From assembly GCF_029193815.1 (NCBI RefSeq), contig NZ_JARFVC010000001.1, positions 186,001-250,000 on the forward strand: a DNA stretch of 64,000 nucleotides. The letters run 5' to 3'. The stretch's first letter is position 1. Each line of letters starts with the position of its first letter. The notes beneath the pieces were generated by a model. The model was not told where the DNA came from. It did no database searches and saw only the letters and a list, made by a program, of their open reading frames with translations. Of this stretch, positions 28,362 to 37,774 are shown piece by piece. This DNA is from Cytobacillus sp. S13-E01 (lineage in GTDB: Bacteria; Bacillota; Bacilli; Bacillales; Bacillaceae_L). A program made the translations under genes and the position numbers.

Positions 28362-30599
28362 TTAATTAAGAGGAGGTTCTTCCTTTGTTTCACCATCTAT
28401 GTCAGTTTCTGCAATTTCTTCCTCAACCTTTTTCGTAAACGGCGGTTCTAGTTGAATTATAAGATAGTCATTTTCTTTTATTTTTGTACCTGGAGCAAGG
28501 TTCTGCTTTACTACATAACCATTGCCAACAATATTTGGTTTTAGTTTTGTTACATTAGCAATTTTCATTATATCCCTAAGAGACCATCCAGTTACATCAG
28601 GCATTTGAACATCACCATCAGTTAGCAAAATCACCTTCTCTCCAGGGTTCACACTTTCACCTTCATACGGAATTTGGGTTACTACCTTATTCCCCGTTCC
28701 TAGAGTAATAACCTCAATCTGCTGTTTTGAGAGTTGTTTCAAAACACTATCTATAGATTTACCACTATATGATTGTAATTGAAAACCTCGCTGGATATCA
28801 TTAGTCTTTTCGGATTTCTCCTGGTTTGTAGGCTCAATATTCATGTATTGTAAGCTGTTTTTCATGACAGGATTAAAAATCAATGAGACGGGTTCAGAAC
28901 CCTTTTCATAGTCTTCAAGCTTAGGTTGCTCTACAGCTACATAAACAATAAGTTTGGGATCATTCTTTGGTGCCATACCTATGAATGAAAATATATTGTT
29001 TCCAAGACCGGTTAAGTAACCACCTTTTGGATCAGGAATTTGAGCTGTTCCTGTTTTGCCAGCTACGTCATAGCCTTCTAGATAATATAGTTTACCGGTC
29101 CCATTTTCTGATGTAACAACTGTTTCTAATAGATCTAATACCTTTTTAGAGGTTTCAGCTGAAATAGGGCTACCTACCTCCTGAGGCTTGTAATCCTTCA
29201 ATACCTTATCCGTATCTGGATCGACAATCTTATCTACTACATAAGGTTTCATCATTTTCCCATTGTTTGTTATTGCTGTTGCAGCCTGAATTTGTTGAAT
29301 TGGAGTAAACGCAGACCCTTGACCAAATGCAGTTGTTATTTTATCCAACTCATATTGGAAATTTATTAGGCTATTTACTTCGCCTTCAAGATTAATTCCT
29401 GTCGGTTGATTAAACCCAAAACGGTTTAGGTATTGAAGTAAATTATCTGTCCCTAGTTTTTCAGCAGCAAGCTTAGCAAATGCAACGTTCGAGGAACGTT
29501 GTACCCCTTCATCGAAGGTAATCTTGCCCCATCCAAGTTTGTTGTGATCTCTAATTCTATCACTACCAACATAGTATTCACCTGATTGATAAACTTCATC
29601 GCCATTGTAAACACCTTCTTCTATAGCCGCAGCGAGGGTGAAAATTTTCATTGTCGATCCTGGCTCAAAGCGATATGAAATTGCATCATTTAAATAATTG
29701 GTTATATCACGAACATTTGGATTAAAACTCGGCCGCGTACTCATCGCTAAAATCTCACCTGTTTTTGCATTTGCAACAATACCGATCATTTTATTAGCTT
29801 CATATTTTTTAGCAGCATTATTCATAGAGTCTTCTAAAAACGTTTGAATTTTTTGATCTATTGTTAAATAAACATTATTCCCGTTATCCGGGGCTATAAT
29901 TTGCTCTTTCGCATCAGGAAGCTTAAAACCTTTTTTGTCTGATTGGAATTTCATGTAGCCATCCTCTTCCTGAAGATACTCATCTAGGCTTTTTTCAAGA
30001 CCTAACATTCCAACCGTAACATTTTTATTACCATCTTCATCTTCTTCAAGCTTTTGGGCATACCCGATAGTGTGAGATGCGAACGTACCATTTGGATAAT
30101 ATCGTTTCGAATCACGGATAAATGCAATGCCCGGTAAATCCAATGCCTCAATTTCTAATTTAAGACTATGATTAATATCTCGACCCTTTGAGCCAAATTC
30201 AACTTGTTTTCTGTCTTTACTAAGTATGCTAACTAAATCAGCTTCATTCATCTCTAAAAATGGTGCTAATTTACGAGCAGTATCCTGTGGATCCACTACG
30301 TGCTGCGGGTCTTTATCATTTGTTGTAAGAGTTTCATCTAAAATTGCAACAACAGTGTATGCAGGTGTATCTTGAGCTATAGCTTGTCCTCTTCGATCAT
30401 AGATCGTCCCTCTTTGGGCCTCAATTGTTTTTTGCTTTGTATACTTCTTTTCTGCAAGAGCAGCTAGTACTTGTCCATCAACGACACCAGTGGTTTGTAT
30501 GTATATAAATCTCCCAATTAATAAAAAAAAGAGCATCGCAAATAAAATCGTTATTAACGCAGCTCCTCTATTTATATTTTTACTTTTAGGCCATTTCAT
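28362..30599 (-). CDS. pbpB: PBP2B, divisome class B penicillin-binding protein
   Basis: 745 residues with one membrane helix (ALITILFAMLFFLLIGRF), a pedestal domain (EAQRGTIYDRRGQAIA), the transpeptidase domain with EPGSTMKIFTL (active Ser in STMK), RSSNVAFAKLA and AGKTGTAQIPD, then two C-terminal PASTA domains (about 625-735). It crosslinks septal peptidoglycan with FtsW. The start lies 4 bases from the ftsL stop. It is paralogous to the downstream spoVD, which has one PASTA domain. Confidence 0.97.
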   Translation of the reverse strand: MKWPKSKNINRGAALITILFAMLFFLLIGRFIYIQTTGVVDGQVLAALAEKKYTKQKTIEAQRGTIYDRRGQAIAQDTPAYTVVAILDETLTTNDKDPQHVVDPQDTARKLAPFLEMNEADLVSILSKDRKQVEFGSKGRDINHSLKLEIEALDLPGIAFIRDSKRYYPNGTFASHTIGYAQKLEEDEDGNKNVTVGMLGLEKSLDEYLQEEDGYMKFQSDKKGFKLPDAKEQIIAPDNGNNVYLTIDQKIQTFLEDSMNNAAKKYEANKMIGIVANAKTGEILAMSTRPSFNPNVRDITNYLNDAISYRFEPGSTMKIFTLAAAIEEGVYNGDEVYQSGEYYVGSDRIRDHNKLGWGKITFDEGVQRSSNVAFAKLAAEKLGTDNLLQYLNRFGFNQPTGINLEGEVNSLINFQYELDKITTAFGQGSAFTPIQQIQAATAITNNGKMMKPYVVDKIVDPDTDKVLKDYKPQEVGSPISAETSKKVLDLLETVVTSENGTGKLYYLEGYDVAGKTGTAQIPDPKGGYLTGLGNNIFSFIGMAPKNDPKLIVYVAVEQPKLEDYEKGSEPVSLIFNPVMKNSLQYMNIEPTNQEKSEKTNDIQRGFQLQSYSGKSIDSVLKQLSKQQIEVITLGTGNKVVTQIPYEGESVNPGEKVILLTDGDVQMPDVTGWSLRDIMKIANVTKLKPNIVGNGYVVKQNLAPGTKIKENDYLIIQLEPPFTKKVEEEIAETDIDGETKEEPPLN

Positions 30600-30603
30600 A
30601 ACG

Positions 30604-30963
30604 TTAATCCACTACTACTTTTACATTATCTTCATTTAAAAATAAACCAAGTTCTTGGGCTTTCCCCCATATTCTCTCATATGTACTTAGTTCCTTTACT
30701 TGAACAAGTAAATCATTATTTTGTTTAGATTGACCTTCAATTACTGATTCTATTTGCTGGATTTCAATGTTTGTATTATATATAGCAATTTGATTTGAGA
30801 CAATTTCTGTAGCCCCAAACAAAACTGCACACGCGAATAAAAATCCTAGACATTTTTCACCCAAGGTAAACCTTGCTTTTTTATTGACAGATACCTTTTT
30901 CTTAACGGTTAACTCCTCTTGATATTTGTGATTATGATTGATTTTATACGCTAAATTACTCAA
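30604..30963 (-). CDS. ftsL: FtsL, divisome bitopic coiled-coil protein
   Basis: 119 residues: a basic cytosolic part (about 1-38), one membrane helix (CLGFLFACAVLFGATEIV), then an extracytoplasmic leucine-zipper-type coiled coil (about 60-105). FtsL forms the DivIB-DivIC-FtsL complex that activates septal synthesis. TTG at 30963 with AAGGAGG 8 bases upstream is the best start. It lies between rsmH and pbpB as in all bacilli. Confidence 0.94.
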   Translation of the reverse strand: MSNLAYKINHNHKYQEELTVKKKVSVNKKARFTLGEKCLGFLFACAVLFGATEIVSNQIAIYNTNIEIQQIESVIEGQSKQNNDLLVQVKELSTYERIWGKAQELGLFLNEDNVKVVVD

Positions 30964-30999
30964 CTTGAAATCCTCCTTCTCCCATTTGTTCTATTATAT

Positions 31000-31932
31000 C
31001 TATAATTTCTCTGCAATTCTTAATTTAGCAGATCTTGCCCTATTATTTACCTCTAGTTCATCTTCTGAAGGTAAGATTGGTTTTCTAGTTACAAGTTTTA
31101 GTTTCGGTTTATACTCATCGGGGATGACAGGAAATCCCGGTGGTAACTTCGGCCCTTCACTTGCTTTTTTAAAGGCAACCTTACAAATGCGATCTTCTAA
31201 TGAGTGAAACGTTATCACACTTATTCTTCCCCCGGTTCTTAACAATTCAATTGATTGTGTAACTGCATCCTCAAACACTTTTAGCTCATCATTTACAGCT
31301 ATCCTAATTGCTTGAAATACACGTTTCGCAGGATGTCCACCAGTTCTTCTAGCTGGCGCTGGTATCCCTTCTTTGATTAACTCTACCAGCTCAGCTGTTG
31401 TATTTATCGGTTTTTGTTCACGTGCAGCCTCAATTTTACGGGCAATTTGTTTAGAAAATTTTTCTTCACCATATTGAAAAAAGATCCTAACTAGTTTTTC
31501 ATATGACCATGAATTTACTACATCATAAGCTGAGAATTCCGAGTCCCTGTCCATTCTCATGTCAAGTGGAGCATCGTGGTGGTAACTGAATCCACGTTCT
31601 GGGGTGTCTAACTGCGGCGATGATACACCTAAATCATATAAGATCCCATCAACTTCAGTAATTCCTCTTTTAGCTAATTGTGCAGAGATATGTAAAAAAT
31701 TACTTTTTATCAAAACAACTTTATCACCATATTCAGCTAGTTTTTCCTTAGCATTGCTTATCGCAGTATTGTCTTGATCAAAAGCATATAATTTACCCGC
31801 TCCAGTTAATTTTGAAGCTATATATATGCTATGCCCTGCACCACCAAGTGTGCAGTCAACATAGATTCCATCCTTTTTTAATTGTAATCCATCAACCGCT
31901 TCGTTTAGTAGAACCGTTGTGTGTTGAAACAT
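31000..31932 (-). CDS. rsmH: RsmH (MraW), 16S rRNA m4C1402 methyltransferase
   Basis: 310 residues with the SAM-binding segment [43 protein letters not shown] and the C-terminal [15 protein letters not shown]. It N4-methylates C1402 in the ribosomal P site. GAGGTG precedes ATG at 31932. It is second in the mraZ-rsmH-ftsL-pbpB operon. Confidence 0.98.
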   Translation of the reverse strand: MFQHTTVLLNEAVDGLQLKKDGIYVDCTLGGAGHSIYIASKLTGAGKLYAFDQDNTAISNAKEKLAEYGDKVVLIKSNFLHISAQLAKRGITEVDGILYDLGVSSPQLDTPERGFSYHHDAPLDMRMDRDSEFSAYDVVNSWSYEKLVRIFFQYGEEKFSKQIARKIEAAREQKPINTTAELVELIKEGIPAPARRTGGHPAKRVFQAIRIAVNDELKVFEDAVTQSIELLRTGGRISVITFHSLEDRICKVAFKKASEGPKLPPGFPVIPDEYKPKLKLVTRKPILPSEDELEVNNRARSAKLRIAEKL

Positions 31933-32023
31933 GTTAGCACCTCTAACCTAATTTCTAGTGATGAACAAAAAGCTTTACCCCTTTTTGAACATTCCCTTGT
32001 AGTAGTTTCCACAAAAATTTGTA

Positions 32024-32455
32024 TTATATATCAAAATCAATCATATTTTCTGCAATTTCGGAGAAAGATTCTTCAGAGTGTGAAAAATACTCTTCCCACT
32101 TCGTTTTTTCCCAAATCTCTATCCTGTTCGAGACGCCAATTACAACACATTCCTTCGCTAACCCAGCGTATGACAGTAATGGTGATGCAATATTAACTCT
32201 TCCTTGTTTATCTATTTCACATTCAGTGGCACCCGAAAAGAAAAACCTTGTAAACGCACGGGCATCTTTCTTTGTAAGTGGGAGGGTTTTCAATTTATCC
32301 TCGAGTATTTTCCATTCACTGAGTGGATAACCAAATAAACACTGGTCCAATCCCCTAGTTAAGACAAACGTCTCACCAAGGCTATCCCTGAATTTTGCCG
32401 GGACAATCATTCGACCTTTACTATCAATATTGTGATGGTATTCTCCCATGAACAT
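32024..32455 (-). CDS. mraZ: MraZ, transcriptional regulator of the division cluster
   Basis: 143 residues with two SpoVT/AbrB-like domains ([21 protein letters not shown] and [18 protein letters not shown]). MraZ forms rings that bind promoter repeats of its own operon and represses it. I chose ATG at 32455 (MFMGEYHHN) to match homologues; the in-frame extension to 32491 would include part of the binding repeats. Phased GTGG repeats lie just upstream. Confidence 0.96.
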   Translation of the reverse strand: MFMGEYHHNIDSKGRMIVPAKFRDSLGETFVLTRGLDQCLFGYPLSEWKILEDKLKTLPLTKKDARAFTRFFFSGATECEIDKQGRVNIASPLLSYAGLAKECVVIGVSNRIEIWEKTKWEEYFSHSEESFSEIAENMIDFDI

Positions 32456-32464
32456 ACCCAGCGT

Positions 32465-32511
32465 CCCCACTTTCTGAGTTAATACTACCACAATCCCCCA
32501 CTTTTCACCAC
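32465..32511 (-). promoter_or_regulatory. Probable MraZ operator: 10-bp-phased GTGG repeats
   Basis: On the minus strand GTGGTGAAAA, GTGGGGGATT and GTGGTAGTAT follow each other at exact 10-base steps (starting 32511, 32501 and 32491). A fourth GTGGGG starts at 32470, about two helical turns on. MraZ proteins bind arrays of short G-rich repeats upstream of mraZ. Confidence 0.75.
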
Positions 32512-32534
32512 CAATATTTTAATTATTCTCCCTA

Positions 32535-32568
32535 ATAAAAAAAACCCTGCAAATAACAGAGTTTTTTT
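32535..32568 (-). terminator. Probable intrinsic terminator of bshC
   Basis: Minus-strand imperfect hairpin AACTCTG-TTATTTG-CAGGGTT followed by eight T. It lies between bshC and the mraZ operator. Confidence 0.65.
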
Positions 32569-32722
32569 ATAAAAAACTATATTTAATTATACTTTATGAG
32601 TCTTGTGCCTTAAAAAACTGGTTCTACGTTGACCCGCTTCCTTTTAGTAAGAAAAACTACTGCTGAAAAGAATACAATACATTCTTATAGGCGCATAACA
32701 GCCCCCACTAGGGAAGTTTTCT

Positions 32723-34351
32723 TTATACCTTAATAATTTTATGCTCCCAATCAAATACAAACGTTAATTTCATCATGTCATGCACAAAATCAAGGCCATA
32801 CCTATTTAAATAATAAAAGATATTCCATACCCTTTCTTGAGGAGAGCTGTTTGGATATAATGACATTTCTATTTTGCTAAATTTATTAAGCTCAACCTGG
32901 TGTTTGTTCTCAATTTGCTTGTTTATCGTATTCTTTACAAAATTGAATTGAGATTGGATTATGCTAGCATTTTTAAGTAATAAACCTTCCATACTTTCAT
33001 CTATTTTTAATGCCGCTACTCTTATTTGTTTATGTAACAACTCAACTTCACTTTGAACATTATCTACAATTTCATCTACATTAAATGATGTATGAGCCTT
33101 TATCCATTGTTCCTTCTGCCCAGTTACACCCGATGTTAGAACAGTCTCAATAGGGAGGTTAAGTTCTTTTAGATCATTGTCAATATTTCGTTCGATTAAT
33201 GTTATCATTATCCTAGGCACAACCGGAGGCATTTGAAGGTTGAATAGAGAGAATACTTCTTTTAGTTCCGCCCAGTAGGCAACCTCTCCAGGCCCTGAAA
33301 TGAAAGCTAGTGTTGGAAATAAAAACTCCTGCATTAAAGGACGTGTAACAACATTATTACTCAACTTCTCAGGGTGATGCTCCGCAATATCTAGTAATTG
33401 ATCTGCTGTAAATTCACACTCATTACTTTTTCCACGAAACACTTTTTCTTCCGGACAATATTCTAATAAAATTCGTTCCCCATCTAGGTGGTAAAACAAA
33501 TTAGCTGATTTGGGCTGCATTTCGATTATTTTGTGATAGCCATTGTCCTGCAATTTTTGTTGTTGAATCATTACAGAATCATGAATTTCTTTGTTGCTTT
33601 CGATCATCGTTTTAAAATAGTCAGATTCAATCTTGCGAAGTTCTTCTGATCCCGAATCAACCATAACTACTCCATACTCTCCAAAGAGTTCAGTAATGAT
33701 TGAAACAAATAAATCCACATATGTAGTTGCATGATTAACCATTTCATTTAGTTTATGTAATAGTTCATTTGTAAATTCTGTTTCACCATATGATTCAAAA
33801 ATTCCCTGTATATATGTCAAACATATTTCTTTATCCATTTCAATATTTGAAACAGATTTCTTTAGTTGTTGTTGATGGGGCACCATTTTCTTTTTTATTA
33901 GAGCCCGTTCCGCTACGTATACATGGTTAATCTCAGCAAAATCGTGATCCTCACCAGCGACCCAAAAAATAGGTACGACTGGGCAATTAAGCTCTCGTTC
34001 TTGTTGCTCAGCAAGCTTTAAAATAGATACTAACTTGTGGATCGTATAAAGAGGACCGGTTAGTATACCAGCTTGTTGCCCTCCAATTACCGCAACACTA
34101 TTCTGGTCTTTTAATTTATTTATATTCGCTACCGTTTTTTCACTACAATTAAACCTTTGGTTATAGGTTTGCAGATGTTCTACAAGGCTATCCCTGGGAA
34201 ACGACCTTTTGATAATGGCATCCTTTCTAGTTTGAAAAACTGATGGATAGTGTATGTTATAATCAAAAAAACGTTCCATATCTATATCATTTGTGAGATA
34301 ATCCGTTACAAATTTATTATTTGAAGGGATAGAGATATTTTGAATCTCCAT
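32723..34351 (-). CDS. bshC: BshC, bacillithiol synthase (cysteine-adding enzyme)
   Basis: 542 residues of the BshC/YllA family: the Rossmann-type core with VAVIGGQQAGILTGPLYT, VPIFWVAGEDHDFAEINH and FISGPGEVAYWAELK, and a C-terminal coiled coil (about 430-500). BshC adds cysteine to GlcN-malate in the last step of bacillithiol synthesis, the main low-molecular-weight thiol of bacilli. AAAGGA precedes ATG at 34351. It lies just upstream of mraZ as in B. subtilis. Confidence 0.96.
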   Translation of the reverse strand: MEIQNISIPSNNKFVTDYLTNDIDMERFFDYNIHYPSVFQTRKDAIIKRSFPRDSLVEHLQTYNQRFNCSEKTVANINKLKDQNSVAVIGGQQAGILTGPLYTIHKLVSILKLAEQQERELNCPVVPIFWVAGEDHDFAEINHVYVAERALIKKKMVPHQQQLKKSVSNIEMDKEICLTYIQGIFESYGETEFTNELLHKLNEMVNHATTYVDLFVSIITELFGEYGVVMVDSGSEELRKIESDYFKTMIESNKEIHDSVMIQQQKLQDNGYHKIIEMQPKSANLFYHLDGERILLEYCPEEKVFRGKSNECEFTADQLLDIAEHHPEKLSNNVVTRPLMQEFLFPTLAFISGPGEVAYWAELKEVFSLFNLQMPPVVPRIMITLIERNIDNDLKELNLPIETVLTSGVTGQKEQWIKAHTSFNVDEIVDNVQSEVELLHKQIRVAALKIDESMEGLLLKNASIIQSQFNFVKNTINKQIENKHQVELNKFSKIEMSLYPNSSPQERVWNIFYYLNRYGLDFVHDMMKLTFVFDWEHKIIKV

Positions 34352-34436
34352 ATTTAGAAACTTCCTTTCTAAGTAAACGTATGTGTAGTCTATTCGAAAT
34401 TATAGCACTTTTTACTTTGAAAGAAAAAAAACTTGC

Positions 34437-34829
34437 TTAATGAATTGTTGTTTCGTATACACGCCTAATTAAACCGACAACCATTAAGACAAAATAACTA
34501 ACTACAAACAGTAAAAAAGTAAAGCGCCAGAAGCCTTTTAATACTTTGGTTGTATCAATTTCTTGTTTTACCTTCCAATGAATAAATACAAAGATCATAG
34601 CAGTCAATAATAAAATAATGATGAGTAGCCAAAGATAGGAATTTCCTACAATAACCAAAATCAGAAAATGAACTGAAATAATGAACAAAATAGTAGATAA
34701 ATCCACTGTTAATAAGAACGATTTCTTTTTATTTGATATAACACTCTTACAAATTATATAAATAATAATTAATCCAATAATTGGCATAGTGACTATAGTA
34801 GCCGTAATTCCTGCAATCAATCCCTCCAT
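34437..34829 (-). CDS. DUF3397-type small membrane protein
   Basis: 130 residues with four hydrophobic segments (about 5-28, 38-58, 62-84 and 100-125) and a short basic loop (CKSVISNKKKSF). It resembles the DUF3397 family found between bshC and panE in several bacilli; no function is known. Its ATG directly follows the panE-like stop, so it is probably the second gene of that transcript. Confidence 0.7.
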   Translation of the reverse strand: MEGLIAGITATIVTMPIIGLIIIYIICKSVISNKKKSFLLTVDLSTILFIISVHFLILVIVGNSYLWLLIIILLLTAMIFVFIHWKVKQEIDTTKVLKGFWRFTFLLFVVSYFVLMVVGLIRRVYETTIH

Positions 34830-35726
34830 TTAATCTCTCCCCTGCCCTTCTAGTCCCTTTATTGCATCATATAAAAAAGGTGTGAGCTTCAATGATATAT
34901 TTTTACTAGCCCCTTCATTGATTATAAAACCTAGAATAGCATCTATTTCAGTCTTTCTTCCTTCTTCAATATCCTTAAGCATCGAAGACCTATTTTTAGC
35001 TGTCCGTTCACAAACCTCCACAATACGATTCCACGATTCACACTTATCACCAATCATTATGACGGAACTAATTTCATTGTATAATTCTTTCATATTTTTC
35101 ATGAAATGAGGGTTTCTGATTAGTTCTCCATTTGGGATTTTATAGATAGCTGTAAGTGGATTTATTGCACTATTAATAATTAGCTTCTCAGCTACCATAC
35201 TGTACCAGTCTTCCACAAGCACAAAAGGAAAATAATGTGGCGTTTCCAAGGAATGCACAATTCCTCTATCCAAACTTCCCTTTAAAGCTGCAATTTTTGT
35301 TTGTCCAATTCCAGTATGTTCTACACTATTGTCTGTCAGCTTTAATGCACCATGCTCGACAATTCCGATGTAGACATTCTTGTTAATTAGGTCTTTAAGC
35401 AGTGAAAGGTGCCCCATACCGTTTTGGATAAAAACTATATTACAATGTACATTTTTTAATCCTTTCTCTTTATCTAAAAGCTCTTTAAGATGGTATTGTT
35501 TTACCGCGACAATTACTAGATCCTTATCAAAAGGATGGTTACAAAGTTGCTCGGCTTTTATTTTAAAATGTCGTTTATGATTATTACTGACTAATGAAAG
35601 GCCAGCTTCGTTTAGTTTCTTTGCTTGTTCTGATCTTTTAGTGTAGATGGTTATATCATGGTTGTCCGCTAAATAAGCAGCAAATAAGAGTCCGATAGCA
35701 CCGCCACCAAGAATACCAATTTTCAT
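34830..35726 (-). CDS. panE: 2-dehydropantoate 2-reductase (ApbA/PanE family)
   Basis: About 298 residues starting MKIGILGGGAIGLLFAAYLA, a Rossmann NAD(P)-binding motif (GGGAIG), with IVAVKQYHLKELL, the catalytic region EKLIINSAINPLTAIY and SSMLKDIEEGRKTEID. The family reduces 2-dehydropantoate to pantoate with NADPH for coenzyme A synthesis; B. subtilis has ylbQ here. ATG at 35726 has GAGAGG upstream; an in-frame extension to 35759 is less likely. Pantoate reduction is inferred from family and synteny. Confidence 0.88.
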   Translation of the reverse strand: MKIGILGGGAIGLLFAAYLADNHDITIYTKRSEQAKKLNEAGLSLVSNNHKRHFKIKAEQLCNHPFDKDLVIVAVKQYHLKELLDKEKGLKNVHCNIVFIQNGMGHLSLLKDLINKNVYIGIVEHGALKLTDNSVEHTGIGQTKIAALKGSLDRGIVHSLETPHYFPFVLVEDWYSMVAEKLIINSAINPLTAIYKIPNGELIRNPHFMKNMKELYNEISSVIMIGDKCESWNRIVEVCERTAKNRSSMLKDIEEGRKTEIDAILGFIINEGASKNISLKLTPFLYDAIKGLEGQGRD

Positions 35727-35826
35727 TTGTAAAACCTCTCTAACTTTTGTACTATTCATATTTTACCAAAAAACATATCGATAGGTTACCTTTAATTAGT
35801 AGTTATTTTTATTTTAAAAGTAAGAA

Positions 35827-35861
35827 AAGAACCAATAGCGAATTTCTCGCTATTGGTTCTT
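35827..35861 (-). terminator. Intrinsic terminator of the acyl-CoA carboxylase operon
   Basis: Perfect hairpin AAGAACCAATAGCGA-loop-TCGCTATTGGTTCTT just after the carboxyltransferase stop (35866), followed on the minus strand by TTCTTACTTTT. Confidence 0.85.
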
Positions 35862-35865
35862 CTTT

Positions 35866-37407
35866 TCACACGGGATATACAGGATGTTTTCGCTGACCGA
35901 AGATTAATTCTTTTGTTTCATATAAAGCCAATCTATTACATAACACATCACGTAATTCAGATGCCGCAACGATATCATCGACAATCATTTCTGATGCTAG
36001 CTTATAAATATCAATATGCTCTTTATACTCTTGATGTTTTTGTAAAACGAATGCTAGCTTTTCTTTTGGATCCTCAATCTCATTGATCTTGTTTGAGTAT
36101 ACAGCATTTACAGCAGCTTCTGGACCCATAACCGCTATTTGAGCAGTTGGCAATGCGATACAGCAATCTGGTTCAAATGCAGGACCAGCCATAGCATACA
36201 ATCCTGCACCATAAGCTTTACGAACAATAACTGATATTTTAGGAACTGTCGCTGAGCTCATCGCCGCTATAAGTTTAGCGCCGTGACGAATGATACCTGC
36301 TCTTTCTACTTTTGTTCCAATCATAAAGCCGGGAACATCAGCTAAGAATAGTAGCGGTATGTGGAAAGCGTCGCATAGCATAATAAATTTGGCTGCCTTA
36401 TCTGCTGAATCGACAAATAAAACTCCGCCCTTTACTTTCGGCTGATTTGCAATAATCCCCACGGGACGACCATCGATCCGCGCCAGGCCTGTAATAATTT
36501 CTGGAGCGAAAAGCTTTTTAACTTCAAAGAAACTGCCTTCATCGATTAGCGCATCAATACACTCATACATATCAAATGGTGCATTTTGATTTTCAGGAAT
36601 TATATCGACTAAATTTCTTCCTTGTTTTGGAGCCACACTTTCCACTACTTCTGGTTTTTTTTCAAAGTTTTCAGGAAAATAGCTCAAATATTTACGAGCC
36701 TCTGCAATTGCTTCTTCCTCATTTGGAGCTAATACATCTCCACAACCACTAACTGAACAATGCATTCTCGCTCCGCCCATTTCTTCTAGTGTTACCTTTT
36801 CCCCAATTACTTTTTCCGCCATTCTAGGAGACCCTAAGTACATTGAGGCATTTTTATCAACCATAATTACAATATCACAAAAGGCAGGTATATAGGCTCC
36901 TCCAGCAGCAGATGGACCAAATAAAACACATATCTGCGGGATCATACCTGAAAATTTCACTTGGTTATAAAATATTCTTCCTGCTCCACGTCGATTTGGA
37001 AACATTTCTACTTGGTCAGTGATTCTTGCACCAGCAGAATCAACTAAATATAGTAACGGAACACGAAGCTTTTCTGCTGTTTCTTGAATTCGGATTATCT
37101 TTTCAACAGTTCTTGCGCCCCAAGAGCCTGCTTTAATAGTCGAATCATTGGCCATCACACAAACAGTCTGCCCATTCACCTTACCAATTGCCGTTACAAC
37201 TCCATCAGCTGGTAAATCACCCGCTTGATTATTGGCAAACTTTCCATCTTCTGTATATTCACCTTTATCAAATAAAAGCTGTAGTCGCTCACGTACAAAT
37301 AATTTATTCTGTTCTTTTAGTTTTTGGTGGTATTTCTCATGCCCACCAGATTCTATTTCAACATTTTTATCCTTAAGTTTTTTCTCTATGTCGCTTGTTC
37401 GAATCAT
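35866..37407 (-). CDS. Acyl-CoA carboxylase carboxyltransferase subunit
   Basis: 513 residues of the biotin-dependent carboxyltransferase family (propionyl-CoA, methylmalonyl-CoA or methylcrotonyl-CoA type). Both crotonase-like halves are present: FGPSAAGGAYIPAFCD and YLGSPRMAEKVIGE in the first; FLADVPGFMIGTKVERAGIIRHGAKL and KAYGAGLYAMAGPAFEPD in the second. It transfers carboxyl from biotin to an acyl-CoA. With the biotin carrier and biotin carboxylase genes upstream it forms a complete enzyme set. The substrate cannot be fixed from sequence. B. subtilis has comparable genes in the yng cluster, not in this place. Confidence 0.88.
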   Translation of the reverse strand: MIRTSDIEKKLKDKNVEIESGGHEKYHQKLKEQNKLFVRERLQLLFDKGEYTEDGKFANNQAGDLPADGVVTAIGKVNGQTVCVMANDSTIKAGSWGARTVEKIIRIQETAEKLRVPLLYLVDSAGARITDQVEMFPNRRGAGRIFYNQVKFSGMIPQICVLFGPSAAGGAYIPAFCDIVIMVDKNASMYLGSPRMAEKVIGEKVTLEEMGGARMHCSVSGCGDVLAPNEEEAIAEARKYLSYFPENFEKKPEVVESVAPKQGRNLVDIIPENQNAPFDMYECIDALIDEGSFFEVKKLFAPEIITGLARIDGRPVGIIANQPKVKGGVLFVDSADKAAKFIMLCDAFHIPLLFLADVPGFMIGTKVERAGIIRHGAKLIAAMSSATVPKISVIVRKAYGAGLYAMAGPAFEPDCCIALPTAQIAVMGPEAAVNAVYSNKINEIEDPKEKLAFVLQKHQEYKEHIDIYKLASEMIVDDIVAASELRDVLCNRLALYETKELIFGQRKHPVYPV

Positions 37408-37443
37408 CCTGCTCCCCCTTATTTATTGATTTTTCGCAGTAAA

Positions 37444-37493
37444 GGGCAGTACCCCCTCTTAGTCTCATTCACTAGAATGGGGGCTAACTGCCC
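37444..37493 (-). other. Long intercistronic hairpin between biotin-carrier and carboxyltransferase genes
   Basis: Arms GGGCAGT...CCCC...CATTC and GAATG...GGGG...ACTGCCC fold into an interrupted 50-base hairpin. The following minus-strand tract (TTTACTG) is too weak for a clear terminator. It may stabilise the upstream mRNA or reduce downstream expression. Confidence 0.6.
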
Positions 37494-37533
37494 GTAAAAA
37501 ATTAACTAAGAATAGAAGATATATCCATCATGT

Positions 37534-37746
37534 TTATTCAAGAACGAGGAGTACGTCTCCTTCATTAACAAAATCACCAATATTCACTTTCAATTCCACC
37601 ACTTTTCCAGCTTCAACACTTTCCACTGGAATTTCCATTTTCATAGACTCAAGCATTATTACTTCCTGTCCACTTGATATTTCATCACCTGTAGTAACTA
37701 ATACGTTTAATACTGTACCTGCCATTGATGCTGTAATTTCTTTCAT
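37534..37746 (-). CDS. Biotin/lipoyl carrier protein of acyl-CoA carboxylase
   Basis: A 70-residue single biotinyl domain with the biotinylation motif MLESMKMEIPVESV (target Lys in MKM, about residue 35). It carries carboxybiotin between the biotin carboxylase and the carboxyltransferase. It resembles B. subtilis YngHB in size and arrangement. AGGAGG precedes the ATG; it starts 29 bases after the biotin carboxylase gene. Confidence 0.93.
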   Translation of the reverse strand: MKEITASMAGTVLNVLVTTGDEISSGQEVIMLESMKMEIPVESVEAGKVVELKVNIGDFVNEGDVLLVLE

Positions 37747-37774
37747 GCTCGCTTCCTCCTGAATAATTATTTTC

